This document shows, piece by piece, positions 57,394 to 64,000 of a DNA stretch of 64,000 nucleotides. The stretch lies in the NCBI RefSeq assembly GCF_030816155.1, contig NZ_JAUSXR010000001.1, forward strand, positions 3,410,001-3,474,000. Direction: 5' to 3'. Positions within the stretch are counted from its first letter, which is position 1, and each line of letters begins with the position of its first letter. Both the position numbers and the translations under genes were made by a program. Source of the stretch: Arthrobacter woluwensis (lineage in GTDB: Bacteria > Actinomycetota > Actinomycetes > Actinomycetales > Micrococcaceae). The notes below the pieces were generated by a model. The model was not told the origin of the DNA. It saw only the letters and a list, made by a program, of their open reading frames with translations, and made no database searches.

Positions 57394-57482
57394 CGGTCAC
57401 ATACCCTTTCGGGCTGTCATGATGGATGCGGGGGCGTCCGTCCCCGGGAAGAAAGGACAAGGACCCGTCCCGTGAGTGCCCC

Positions 57483-59123
57483 ATGACGCGTTGGTGGCCT
57501 CGACGGGCCAGGATGTCCCTGGCCGCCCAGTACCTGGTGCTGCAGCTGTTGATCGTGCTGGCCGTCCTGGTGGGCGTGATCGCGGTGTCCCTCGCGCAGT
57601 CGGAGGACACCTTCGAACGAGTGGAGGGCCGTCGCGCCCTGTCCGCCGCCGAGTCCGTGGCGGCCATGCCCGCCGTGCGCACGCTCCTGCCCGGCGCCCA
57701 GCCCGGCCACGGCGCCGCCCTCCCGGCCGTGGCGGAGTCCGCGCGGACCGTCTCCGGCTCGAATTTCGTGCTGCTCGTGCGTCCGGACCGCGTCATCCTC
57801 ACCACGCCCGATCCGTCGCTGCTGGGAACGCGGCTGGACCTCGGCCAGAGCCACGTCCTGGAAGGCCGGGCGTGGACGGGCGCGGCCGATGTCTCCGGTC
57901 ACCACGCGCTCGTGGCGCATGTGCCCGTGCTGAGCGACGGCGGCGAACTCGTGGGGTTCGTGGCCGTGGGCCGGGAGTACCCGTCCGTGCTGGACCGCCT
58001 GGGTGAGGCGCTGCCCGATCTGGTCACGTACCTGGGGGTCTCCCTCGCGCTGGGCGCGGCCGGCTCGGTCCTGCTCTCGCGGAGAGTCAAGAACCAGACG
58101 CTGGGCCTGGAACCCGAGGAGATCGTGGGTCTCGTGGAGCACCGCGAGGCCATCCTGCACGGGGTGAAGGAGGGCGTCCTGGCCCTCGACCAGAAGCAGC
58201 GCATCACCCTCCTCAACGAGAGCGCCCGCGCCATGCTCGGATTGCCCCGCTCCGCCGAGGGCCACAGCCTGGAGGAGCTCGGGGTGGATCCGCGGCTCCG
58301 GGAGGTCCTCGCGGGGGACGACGCCGTGGAGGACCGGATCGTCCTGGCGGGCGAACGGCTCGTGAGCCTCAACCGGCGCCCGGTAGTGAACCGCGGCCGG
58401 GAGATCGGCTCCGTCACCACGCTCCGGGACCGGACCGAGCTCGCCGCCCTGGAACAGGAGCTCGGCGCGACGCGCAGCGCCACCGACACCCTGCGGGCCC
58501 AGACCCACGAGTTCGCGAACCAGCTGCACACCATCTCCGGCCTCATCCAGCTGGGCGAGTACGACGACGTGCTCCGCTTCGTGGACGGCGTCCGGCTGAG
58601 CAGGACCCGGCTCTATGACGAGGTCACCGAACGCCTTCAGGACCCCGCGGTCGCCGCGCTGGTCATCGCGAAAGCCAGCCTCGCGGCCGAGCGGGCCGTG
58701 CCCCTGGATCTCGACCCGGACTCCCGGCTGGGCCGCGTCGGCGAGGGGCTGTCACGGGACCTGTGCACCGTCGTCGGGAATCTGGTGGACAACGCGCTGG
58801 ACGCGGTCGCTGGACGCCCCGACGCCCGGGTGACGCTACAGATCAGCGACGACGGCGGCCGGGTCGGCGTGCGGGTGCGGGATACTGGACCGGGCGTGGC
58901 CGGGGACAAGATCCGCGAGGTCTTCCGGCAGGGGTACACCACCAAGGATGCGCTGGGCGAGGGCGGCCACGGCTTCGGCCTGGCGATCACCCAGCTGGTC
59001 TGCCGGCGCCGTGGTGGGGACGTGGAGGTCCTCAATGACGGGGGCGCTGTGTTCACGGCGGTGCTCGGCCGGGGCGTGGAGGCGGCGGACGGGCCGCCGG
59101 AGAGGGAAAGGGCGCAGGCATGA
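57483..59123 (+). CDS. Sensor histidine kinase, CitA/DcuS family
   Basis: A 546-residue membrane sensor for carboxylates. The first helix (about 12-34) and second helix (about 180-200) enclose a PASp-like extracytoplasmic sensor with DPSLLGTRLDLGQSHVLEGRAWTG. A cytoplasmic PAS domain is at about 215-320 (GVKEGVLALDQKQRITLLNESARAMLG). The SpoB-like phosphoacceptor is in AQTHEFANQLHTISGLIQLG (His at about 341), and the ATPase has GNLVDNALDAV (N box) and GHGFGLAIT (G2 box). The start is uncertain: the best ribosome site (GAAAGGACAAGG) lies about 20 bases upstream. It overlaps the response regulator gene by four bases. Confidence 0.92.
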   Translation: MTRWWPRRARMSLAAQYLVLQLLIVLAVLVGVIAVSLAQSEDTFERVEGRRALSAAESVAAMPAVRTLLPGAQPGHGAALPAVAESARTVSGSNFVLLVRPDRVILTTPDPSLLGTRLDLGQSHVLEGRAWTGAADVSGHHALVAHVPVLSDGGELVGFVAVGREYPSVLDRLGEALPDLVTYLGVSLALGAAGSVLLSRRVKNQTLGLEPEEIVGLVEHREAILHGVKEGVLALDQKQRITLLNESARAMLGLPRSAEGHSLEELGVDPRLREVLAGDDAVEDRIVLAGERLVSLNRRPVVNRGREIGSVTTLRDRTELAALEQELGATRSATDTLRAQTHEFANQLHTISGLIQLGEYDDVLRFVDGVRLSRTRLYDEVTERLQDPAVAALVIAKASLAAERAVPLDLDPDSRLGRVGEGLSRDLCTVVGNLVDNALDAVAGRPDARVTLQISDDGGRVGVRVRDTGPGVAGDKIREVFRQGYTTKDALGEGGHGFGLAITQLVCRRRGGDVEVLNDGGAVFTAVLGRGVEAADGPPERERAQA

Positions 59124-59785
59124 TCAAGGTCCTGATCGTCGACGATGACTTCATGGTGGCCAAGGTTCATGCGGGGTTCGTCCGTCAGGTTCCCGGGTTC
59201 GGCGTGGTGGGGGTGGCCCACACGGCGTCGCAGGCTCTGCAAGAGGTGGAGCGGACCCGGCCGGATCTGGTGCTCCTGGACATCCACCTGCCCGATCGGA
59301 GCGGGCTCGAGCTTCTGCAGGAGATGCGGACGCTCCAGCCCGAGCTCGACGTCCTCGTCATCAGCGCGGCCCGGGAGATGGAGACGGTGCGCAAGGCCCT
59401 GCGGGGCGGGATCGTGCACTATCTCATGAAGCCCTTCACGGCTCAGGACCTGGCGGAACGGCTGGTGCACTACCAGCAGAGCTACCGCCCTCTCGCCGAG
59501 TCCGGCAGCGTGGCGGACCAGGCCGATGTGGACCGCGTCTTCGGCGTCGCGCACCGCGAACGGCCGCTGCCCAAGGGGTGCAGCGTCGAGACGCTGCGCA
59601 TGGTGGAGGCTCTCCTGAAGGACCACGACGGCGACGTCTCCGCGACGGAGGCGGCCGCGGTCCTCGGCACGTCCCGGGTGAGCGCTCGCCGGTACCTGGA
59701 GTACCTCGCCGAAGAGGGGCGCGCGGTGGTGCGTCTGCGGTACGGGGGTGTCGGACGGCCGGAGCGGCGGTACGTCTGGAAGTGA
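59120..59785 (+). CDS. Response regulator, CitB/DcuR family
   Basis: A 221-residue regulator paired with the kinase. The receiver domain (1-120) has acidic D8, D9 and D10, the phosphoacceptor D54 in LVLLDIHLPDRSGL, and K in HYLMKPFTAQDL (about 102). The C-terminal domain includes the helix-turn-helix VSATEAAAVLGTSRVSARRYLEYL (about 173-196), typical of the CitB type. The ATG overlaps the kinase stop codon (ATGA). The likely target is the divergent tctCBA operon. It is convergent with the PiT gene 34 bases on; only a weak hairpin lies between. Confidence 0.93.
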   Translation: MIKVLIVDDDFMVAKVHAGFVRQVPGFGVVGVAHTASQALQEVERTRPDLVLLDIHLPDRSGLELLQEMRTLQPELDVLVISAAREMETVRKALRGGIVHYLMKPFTAQDLAERLVHYQQSYRPLAESGSVADQADVDRVFGVAHRERPLPKGCSVETLRMVEALLKDHDGDVSATEAAAVLGTSRVSARRYLEYLAEEGRAVVRLRYGGVGRPERRYVWK

Positions 59786-59819
59786 GAGCGCTGAAAGTGA
59801 GGGCGCCACAGACGCCGCC

Positions 59820-60830
59820 TCAGGCCAGGGCGGAGAGCGCCATCTGGAACACGAACGCCAGGGCTGCCGTGGCCACGGGGGTGATCACCCAGTAGCCGAG
59901 GATCTTCAGGATCAGGGGCCGGTTGGCCTGGGAGAAGCGCTGGTTCGTCCCCGCACCCCACATGCCCGCCGCCATCGTGTGGGTGGTGGAGATGGGCCAG
60001 CTGAGGGCGATGGCCCCGGCGAACTGGAGGGCGAACCCGACCGCCTGGGTGACGAAGCCCCGGAGCGGGTCCACCCGGATCATCCGGTGCCCCAGGGTGT
60101 AGGAGATGCGCCAGCCGCCGAACAGCGTGCCGGCCGTCATGGCCGCGGCCACGAGCGTCACCATCATGAAGGCGAGCTGCTGACCGTCGTCGTAGCCCGC
60201 CACGAAGAACGCCATGAGCAGGACCAGGAAGGTGCGCTGACCGTCCTGCAGCCCGTGCCCGAACGCCACAGCACCCGCCGTGATCGCCTGGGCCCGGCGG
60301 AGCCGCCGGTTCACCACGTTGGGCGGCTGATTCCGGGCCACCCAGGTGGTCGGCCAGACCAGCACGTAGGACAGCACGAAGGCCAGCGCGGGGGAGAGGA
60401 GCAGGGGCAGCGCCACCGAGTTCCACAGGGTGGCGGAGGCTTCCGGGATCTCCGTCCCGCCCTTGAGGATGGCGGCGGCGCCCGCTCCGAACAAGCCGCT
60501 CAGCAGGGCGTGCGTCGACGAGGACGGGATGCCCTTCCACCACGTGAAGATGTTCCAGATGATGCCGGCGGCGAGACCTGAGACCAGCAGACTGAGTCCG
60601 TTCAGCCCCTCGGGGAGGTGCAGCCAGTTGGCGCCGATCTCCAGGGCCAGAGGGAACGCCAGGACCACGCCGAGCAGATTGAAGAAGGCCGCGAGCACCA
60701 CGGCGACACTGGCGGTCAGCGCCCGGGAGCGGACCGCGAACGCGATCGCGGAGGAGACGTCACGGAAGCCGTTGAGAAAGGTGAAGGTGACCGTCAGCAG
60801 GACCGTGAGGACCAGAAAGAGGGCGATCAC
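59820..60830 (-). CDS. pit: PiT-family inorganic phosphate transporter
   Basis: A low-affinity, proton- or cation-coupled phosphate transporter of 336 residues and about ten helices. The duplicated PiT signature is seen as FTFLNGFRDVSSAIAFAVRSRAL near the start (a variant of GANDVANA) and AFGHGLQDGQRTFLVLLMAF in the second half. GIPSSSTHALLSGLFG and WPISTTHTMAAGMWGAG are the paired SSTH/STTH loops. The GTG abuts the stop codon of the DUF47 gene (TGAGTG), so the two are coupled. With Pst this gives the cell two phosphate uptake routes within 12 kb. Confidence 0.93.
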   Translation of the reverse strand: MIALFLVLTVLLTVTFTFLNGFRDVSSAIAFAVRSRALTASVAVVLAAFFNLLGVVLAFPLALEIGANWLHLPEGLNGLSLLVSGLAAGIIWNIFTWWKGIPSSSTHALLSGLFGAGAAAILKGGTEIPEASATLWNSVALPLLLSPALAFVLSYVLVWPTTWVARNQPPNVVNRRLRRAQAITAGAVAFGHGLQDGQRTFLVLLMAFFVAGYDDGQQLAFMMVTLVAAAMTAGTLFGGWRISYTLGHRMIRVDPLRGFVTQAVGFALQFAGAIALSWPISTTHTMAAGMWGAGTNQRFSQANRPLILKILGYWVITPVATAALAFVFQMALSALA

Positions 60831-61448
60831 TCATGATTCCTTGACGATGATCGCCCCGACGGAGGTGGCGACGCGGCGCATGTCCTTGGTGACCTCCACC
60901 AGCTGGTTGGCGACGTCCCGGTGGCGGGTGTACTGGGCGAACTTCATGTCGCGGAGCATGTCCGCCACCCAGACGCGGTGGCTGCGCTCGGCACGCTTGG
61001 CCAGCCGGAGCACTTCGATCCAGTAGTCCTCGAGCTCATCCAGGTCGTCCAGCCGGCGCATCGCCTCCACGGTGAGTTCCGCCTGCCGGGTGATGATCTC
61101 CAGCTGATCAGCGGCGCGGGTGGGAAGGCGTTCGAGCTTGTAGAGCCCGATCAGCTCGGCGGCCCCGTCCAGCTTCTCCATGGCGTCATTGAGGTACCGG
61201 GACAGATTGAACATGTCTTCCCGCGGGAGGGTGTTGATGAAGCTGGTGCGCATATGGGTCAGGAGCGCGTAATGCAGGTTCATGGACTCGCCCTCGTGCT
61301 GATGCATCTCTTCGACCAGACGGTCGAAATCCGCGGCGGGGGCTCCCAGGAGCTCGGAGAGGGTCCCGGTGCCGAGCACCAATTGGCGGGCCAGCTGGGT
61401 GAGGAGCTTGAGGCCTGCAGTCTCCTGCGGGAAGAGGCTGAGTTTCAC
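60831..61448 (-). CDS. PhoU-like DUF47 protein
   Basis: A 205-residue all-helical PhoU-like protein that partners PiT transporters. MKLSLFPQETAGLKLLTQLA (residues 1-20) is the typical opening, followed by HQHEGESMNLHYALLTHMRTSFINTLPREDMFNLSRYLND, with acidic and histidine metal-binding residues. I take the GTG at 61448, which gives the conserved N-terminus with AAGGA upstream; the frame extends 14 codons further to 61490. The presence of the gene upstream of pit suggests it modulates phosphate uptake or metal balance. Confidence 0.88.
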   Translation of the reverse strand: MKLSLFPQETAGLKLLTQLARQLVLGTGTLSELLGAPAADFDRLVEEMHQHEGESMNLHYALLTHMRTSFINTLPREDMFNLSRYLNDAMEKLDGAAELIGLYKLERLPTRAADQLEIITRQAELTVEAMRRLDDLDELEDYWIEVLRLAKRAERSHRVWVADMLRDMKFAQYTRHRDVANQLVEVTKDMRRVATSVGAIIVKES

Positions 61449-61664
61449 GTCGTACCGGTGTCCTTGGCTGGCGTAAAGATCTTGAGGCACGGACCTCAGC
61501 GTGAGAATGGTGCCGGACCGGATACGCCTCTCGGCGGTAGGCCGCTCGAAGCGGCGAATTGTTGAAGCCCGGGGGTTTCGCGGCCCGACACCAAGTTCAG
61601 TTTTCTACTTCCGTGGCCCGGAGTCAACATTGACAGGCTCCGGAATGAGTGATTCAGTGCGCGG

Positions 61665-62309
61665 TCAGTCCAGGTGGCCGTTGCGCCATGCCGCAGCGGC
61701 GAATTCGAGGTCATCGGCCGTGCGGACCAGTCGGTGGGAGTCGCGGGTGAGGCGGGTGGCGTTCGCCTCGTTGCCCAGTTCGGCCGCGTCGGCCAGGCGC
61801 GCCTGGCCCAGGGCGATCACCCGGCAGAACGCGGCGAACCGTTCCAGCGCGACGTCGAACTCGCCGTCGAAAGCTCCGGAGAGGATGGCGTCGGACATGT
61901 GGCGGATCTCGTCGGCGCCCGGAGGCTCGGCCGCCCCCGCCACCACGTGGGAGACCTGCGCGCCTTCCTTCCCGGCGTTGAAGTACAGGGCCATCCGGTC
62001 GGGATCCTTCACGACCGCGGCCCGCAGCGCGTAGAGCCGCCAGAGGGCGCCGGGCAGGGAGTGCGCCGGGCTCTCGGCCCAGAGTTCGGCGATCACTTCG
62101 ATGCCCTGCCGGTCAGCGAGCTTGACCAGGCGTTTCGTCACGTCCGGGTCGTCCGTGGCGCGGCCGTGTTTCACCAGGGCATGCGCCGCGAGGTGGGCCG
62201 CTTCGGAGACGCGCGCGGGGTCGGCGCCTCCTGCGAACGGCTCGAAATCGAGGGGTGCGAAGGGCTTCGGCTTGTGGTGCCGTGGGGCTGCTCCCGGGTT
62301 CTCGCTCAT
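61665..62309 (-). CDS. Conserved actinobacterial protein of unknown function
   Basis: A 214-residue soluble, mostly helical and alanine-rich protein beginning MSENPGAAPRHHKPKPFAPL. No catalytic motif or membrane segment is seen. It includes WAESPAHSLPGALWRLYALRA (about 78-98), FNAGKEGAQVSHVVAGAAEPPGADEI and a helical C-terminus with RDSHRLVRTADDLEFAAAAWRNG. I recall similar proteins in related genomes but no function. The ATG is six bases behind TAGCGT (leaderless). It lies between the DUF47 gene and tRNA-Lys. Confidence 0.7.
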   Translation of the reverse strand: MSENPGAAPRHHKPKPFAPLDFEPFAGGADPARVSEAAHLAAHALVKHGRATDDPDVTKRLVKLADRQGIEVIAELWAESPAHSLPGALWRLYALRAAVVKDPDRMALYFNAGKEGAQVSHVVAGAAEPPGADEIRHMSDAILSGAFDGEFDVALERFAAFCRVIALGQARLADAAELGNEANATRLTRDSHRLVRTADDLEFAAAAWRNGHLD

Positions 62310-62315
62310 GCCCTT

Positions 62316-62321
62316 ACGCTA
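62316..62321 (-). promoter_or_regulatory. -10 hexamer before the conserved unknown gene
   Basis: TAGCGT on the minus strand, then AAGGGC, then the ATG at 62309: six-base leaderless spacing, although AAGGGC could also serve as a poorly spaced ribosome site. Confidence 0.35.
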
Positions 62322-62468
62322 CGCCTGGTGCGGGAGCCATGCCAGAGTGGCGCGGAGCCGCACGACGGCTGCCGCAGGCCCTGCGCGGAACGCCGCCTGG
62401 GGTGCGGGGACGCGTGCCGGAACCCCTTGCGCGCCTACGGTAGAGTAGTGACGTCCCTAGGGACGGTT

Positions 62469-62541
62469 GGGCCTTTAGCTCAGTTGGTAGAGCAGTGGAC
62501 TTTTAATCCATAGGTCGAGGGTTCGATCCCCTCAGGGCCCA
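62469..62541 (+). tRNA. tRNA-Lys (anticodon UUU)
   Basis: A 73-base cloverleaf: a 7-bp acceptor stem GGGCCTT/AGGGCCC (one G-U pair), a D arm GCTC/GAGC, an anticodon stem GTGGA/TCCAT around loop CTTTTAA, a 5-base variable loop, and a T arm GAGGG-TTCGATC-CCCTC. The discriminator is A. The 3' CCA is not fully encoded (ACCG follows), so it must be added by the nucleotidyltransferase. Confidence 0.96.
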
Positions 62542-62547
62542 CCGGGA

Positions 62548-62579
62548 ACGGCCCCGGAATCTCACGATTCCGGGGCCGT
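62548..62579 (+). terminator. Terminator of tRNA-Lys
   Basis: A perfect 14-bp stem (62548-62561 with 62566-62579) and a TCAC loop, six bases past the end of the tRNA. Confidence 0.85.
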
Positions 62580-62730
62580 CGTCGTTAACCGGCGCGCGGG
62601 AGGTGCGAGCCGGTGAGGACACGGCCTCCTGTCCACAGATCCGCGTTGCCCTTCAGCTCCTGTAAATGTAGGACATATGATGCTGAAAGACGTGTGCAAG
62701 GGGCGCATGGGGGACACGGATGGAGCGGGG

Positions 62731-63480
62731 ATGAATTCAGCAGGCAAGGACGTGGTGATCGTCCGCGAGGCCGGGCCGGAAGACCGCCCAGGGCTGGCGC
62801 GGGTGATGGCCGAGGCGGGCCTGAGCGAGAGATTTCTGGCGGAGCACGGCGTGGGGGACCCCCGGCTGGGGGATGCGGTCCCACGACGGGCTCTCGGCAT
62901 GAAGGCGTTCCGGAAGGTCATCCTCAAGGGCGCCGGCGAACCGTCCTCCCCAACGGCGCTCATGCTCGCCACCACGGTCCTCGTGGCGGTGGACCAGGAG
63001 GGGATCGTGGTGGGTGGCGGCGTGGTGGCCCCGAGCACCGCCTCCATCCAGGATGCGGTGGCCGGAAGTCCCTCGCGCCGGGAGGAGCTCACACTCCGCG
63101 GCCTGGCGGACACCCCGCAACTGGTGGCCGTCGCGGTGAGTCCCGCACATCGGCGCCGGGGCACCGGCAAGGCCCTTTTCGACGCGCTCGTCTGGCACTG
63201 CAGGCTGTCCGGGGCCCCGCTCCTCCACGGTGTCATCGAAGCGGAGGCCGACCCCTGGCTCCCGGAGTTCCTGCGGCGGTCCGGGTTCCGGGTGGCCGGC
63301 CCGGACGCTTTCCTCGACTTCACCTCCGTGTACGCCACCCGGTCCTATCTGGCGAGCGGCCCGGGCCGGCGCTTCTTCTACCTGGACCTCCGGAATCCCG
63401 GGAGCCGGCACTGGGAGCTTCCGGCCACGACCCACGACGGGCAGGACGTTCCGGTGCGGTCGGTTCCCCGGGACCGCTGA
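62731..63480 (+). CDS. GNAT-family N-acetyltransferase
   Basis: A 249-residue acetyltransferase-like protein. The acetyl-CoA loop is VAVAVSPAHRRRGTGKALFDAL (about 131-152, R/Q-x-x-G-x-G/A pattern). The region before it (about 40-125) is longer than in small GNATs. DFTSVYATRSYLASGPGRRFFYLDLRNPG near the end is unusual. I take the ATG with GGAGCGGGG directly upstream; the frame is open to 62677. Neither a substrate nor an operon partner is visible. Confidence 0.78.
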   Translation: MNSAGKDVVIVREAGPEDRPGLARVMAEAGLSERFLAEHGVGDPRLGDAVPRRALGMKAFRKVILKGAGEPSSPTALMLATTVLVAVDQEGIVVGGGVVAPSTASIQDAVAGSPSRREELTLRGLADTPQLVAVAVSPAHRRRGTGKALFDALVWHCRLSGAPLLHGVIEAEADPWLPEFLRRSGFRVAGPDAFLDFTSVYATRSYLASGPGRRFFYLDLRNPGSRHWELPATTHDGQDVPVRSVPRDR

Positions 63481-63505
63481 CGCCCGCGCGGACCGCCTGC
63501 CCGGG

Positions 63506-64000
63506 TCACAGCGGATTGTCGAAGGACGCGACGAGGGCGAGATGGTCGCTGTCGCCGGCCCGCAGCATCGTGTTCTCCCGGGGCACGAGCCCGCGCTGGA
63601 AGACGTGGTCGATGCGGGCCAGCGGCAGCCCGGCCGGCCAGCTGAACCCGAAGGACGGGGTGTTCTGCGCCGGTTCGGACAAAGTCGAGCGGATCCCTGC
63701 CAGGGCTGGGTCCTGAGCCACCGCGTTGAAGTCGCCCACCGCCACGGCCCGCGGCGCGTCGTCCTTCGCGATCACCTGGGACAGATCCCGGAGCATCTCG
63801 TCCCGGGCGCCCTGTTCCCCGGGCCGGACCGAGGCGGCATGCACGGCGTACAGGGTCAGGGTCCCGCCGGGCGCCTCGACGTCCGCCGCCACGGCCCGCT
63901 TCCAGCCCAGCCCCAGGCCCAGCGCGCGGGTGTTGCTGAGCGGATACCGGCTCCAGATGCCCACCGTTCCCACGGTGTACGCGTGCGGATAGCGCTCCGC
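63506..64000 (-). CDS. Endonuclease/exonuclease/phosphatase family protein, C-terminal part
   Basis: The last 165 or so residues of an EEP-fold (DNase I-like) metal-dependent phosphoesterase; the N-terminus lies outside the window. Visible signatures: GTVGIWSRYPL, VHAASVRPGEQGARDEML, the catalytic AVAVGDFNAVAQDP (GDFN), RIDHVFQRG and the final GDSDHLALVASF (SDH), all with the expected spacing. Actinobacterial homologues often have N-terminal membrane helices, which cannot be seen here. The substrate may be DNA, a lipid head group or a phosphorylated small molecule. Confidence 0.88.
   Translation of the reverse strand, partial: AERYPHAYTVGTVGIWSRYPLSNTRALGLGLGWKRAVAADVEAPGGTLTLYAVHAASVRPGEQGARDEMLRDLSQVIAKDDAPRAVAVGDFNAVAQDPALAGIRSTLSEPAQNTPSFGFSWPAGLPLARIDHVFQRGLVPRENTMLRAGDSDHLALVASFDNPL

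Overview
The window is GC-rich chromosomal DNA from an actinobacterium, most likely Arthrobacter or a close relative in the Micrococcaceae. This rests on Lsr2, ClpC, the folE-folP-folB-folK/DUF3180/panC cluster next to ftsH, hpt, tilS and a DUF2342 metalloprotease, disA and radA, and many start codons placed directly behind a -10 hexamer (leaderless mRNAs). I see no rRNA, CRISPR array, insertion sequence or prophage. There is one tRNA (tRNA-Lys, anticodon UUU). Genus assignment is an inference from gene content.

Layout. 1-8.6 kb: a frameshifted Orn/Lys/Arg decarboxylase running off the left edge, a POT peptide transporter, a UbiB-type kinase, a rhodanese, prephenate dehydratase, a small acidic protein and a lipid kinase. 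8.7-14.7 kb: serS, a DUF559 nuclease-fold gene framed by repeats, a DUF3592 protein, a HAD phosphatase, an HTH/RDD pair and ppa. 14.9-28.2 kb: a long co-directional run with dacB, metalloprotease, tilS, hpt, a GH32 beta-fructosidase, ftsH, the folate genes, DUF3180, a DUF2520 Rossmann protein and panC. 28.4-37.6 kb: a DHA2 efflux pump, two paralogous alpha/beta hydrolases, lysS, lsr2, clpC and an ArgA-type acetyltransferase. 37.7-47.7 kb: the dihydroxyacetone kinase operon dhaKLM, mutY, disA, a small accessory block (SRPBCC, ArsR, DUF1851), radA and a FUSC-type membrane protein. 48-52.1 kb: the high-affinity phosphate operon pstSCAB behind a PHO-box-like repeat. 52.2-64 kb: an MFS symporter, the tripartite tricarboxylate transporter tctCBA divergent from its CitA/CitB-type two-component system, a PiT phosphate transporter with its PhoU-like partner, a conserved protein, tRNA-Lys, a GNAT acetyltransferase and the end of an EEP-family nuclease/phosphatase.

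Two features cut across the whole window. First, six genes (decarboxylase, serS, dacB, the DUF2520 gene, dhaK and the FUSC gene) each carry what looks like one inserted or deleted base, mostly in or beside a G/C run. One is in the essential serS gene, so residual sequencing error is the simplest reading. Second, intergenic regions hold unusually long perfect or near-perfect palindromes. Several contain a short word twice per arm at a 19-20 nt period. Another family shares the core GACCCACGGAAAT, and two of its members bracket the DUF559 gene. Some sit at terminator positions, but others lie beyond an ordinary terminator or near start sites.

Systems that act together: Pst (high affinity) and PiT/DUF47 (low affinity) for phosphate; TctCBA with its histidine kinase and response regulator for C4/C6 carboxylates; DhaKLM for PTS-driven dihydroxyacetone phosphorylation; DisA (c-di-AMP, DNA integrity) with RadA and MutY for DNA repair; and ClpC, FtsH and Lsr2 for protein quality control and chromatin.
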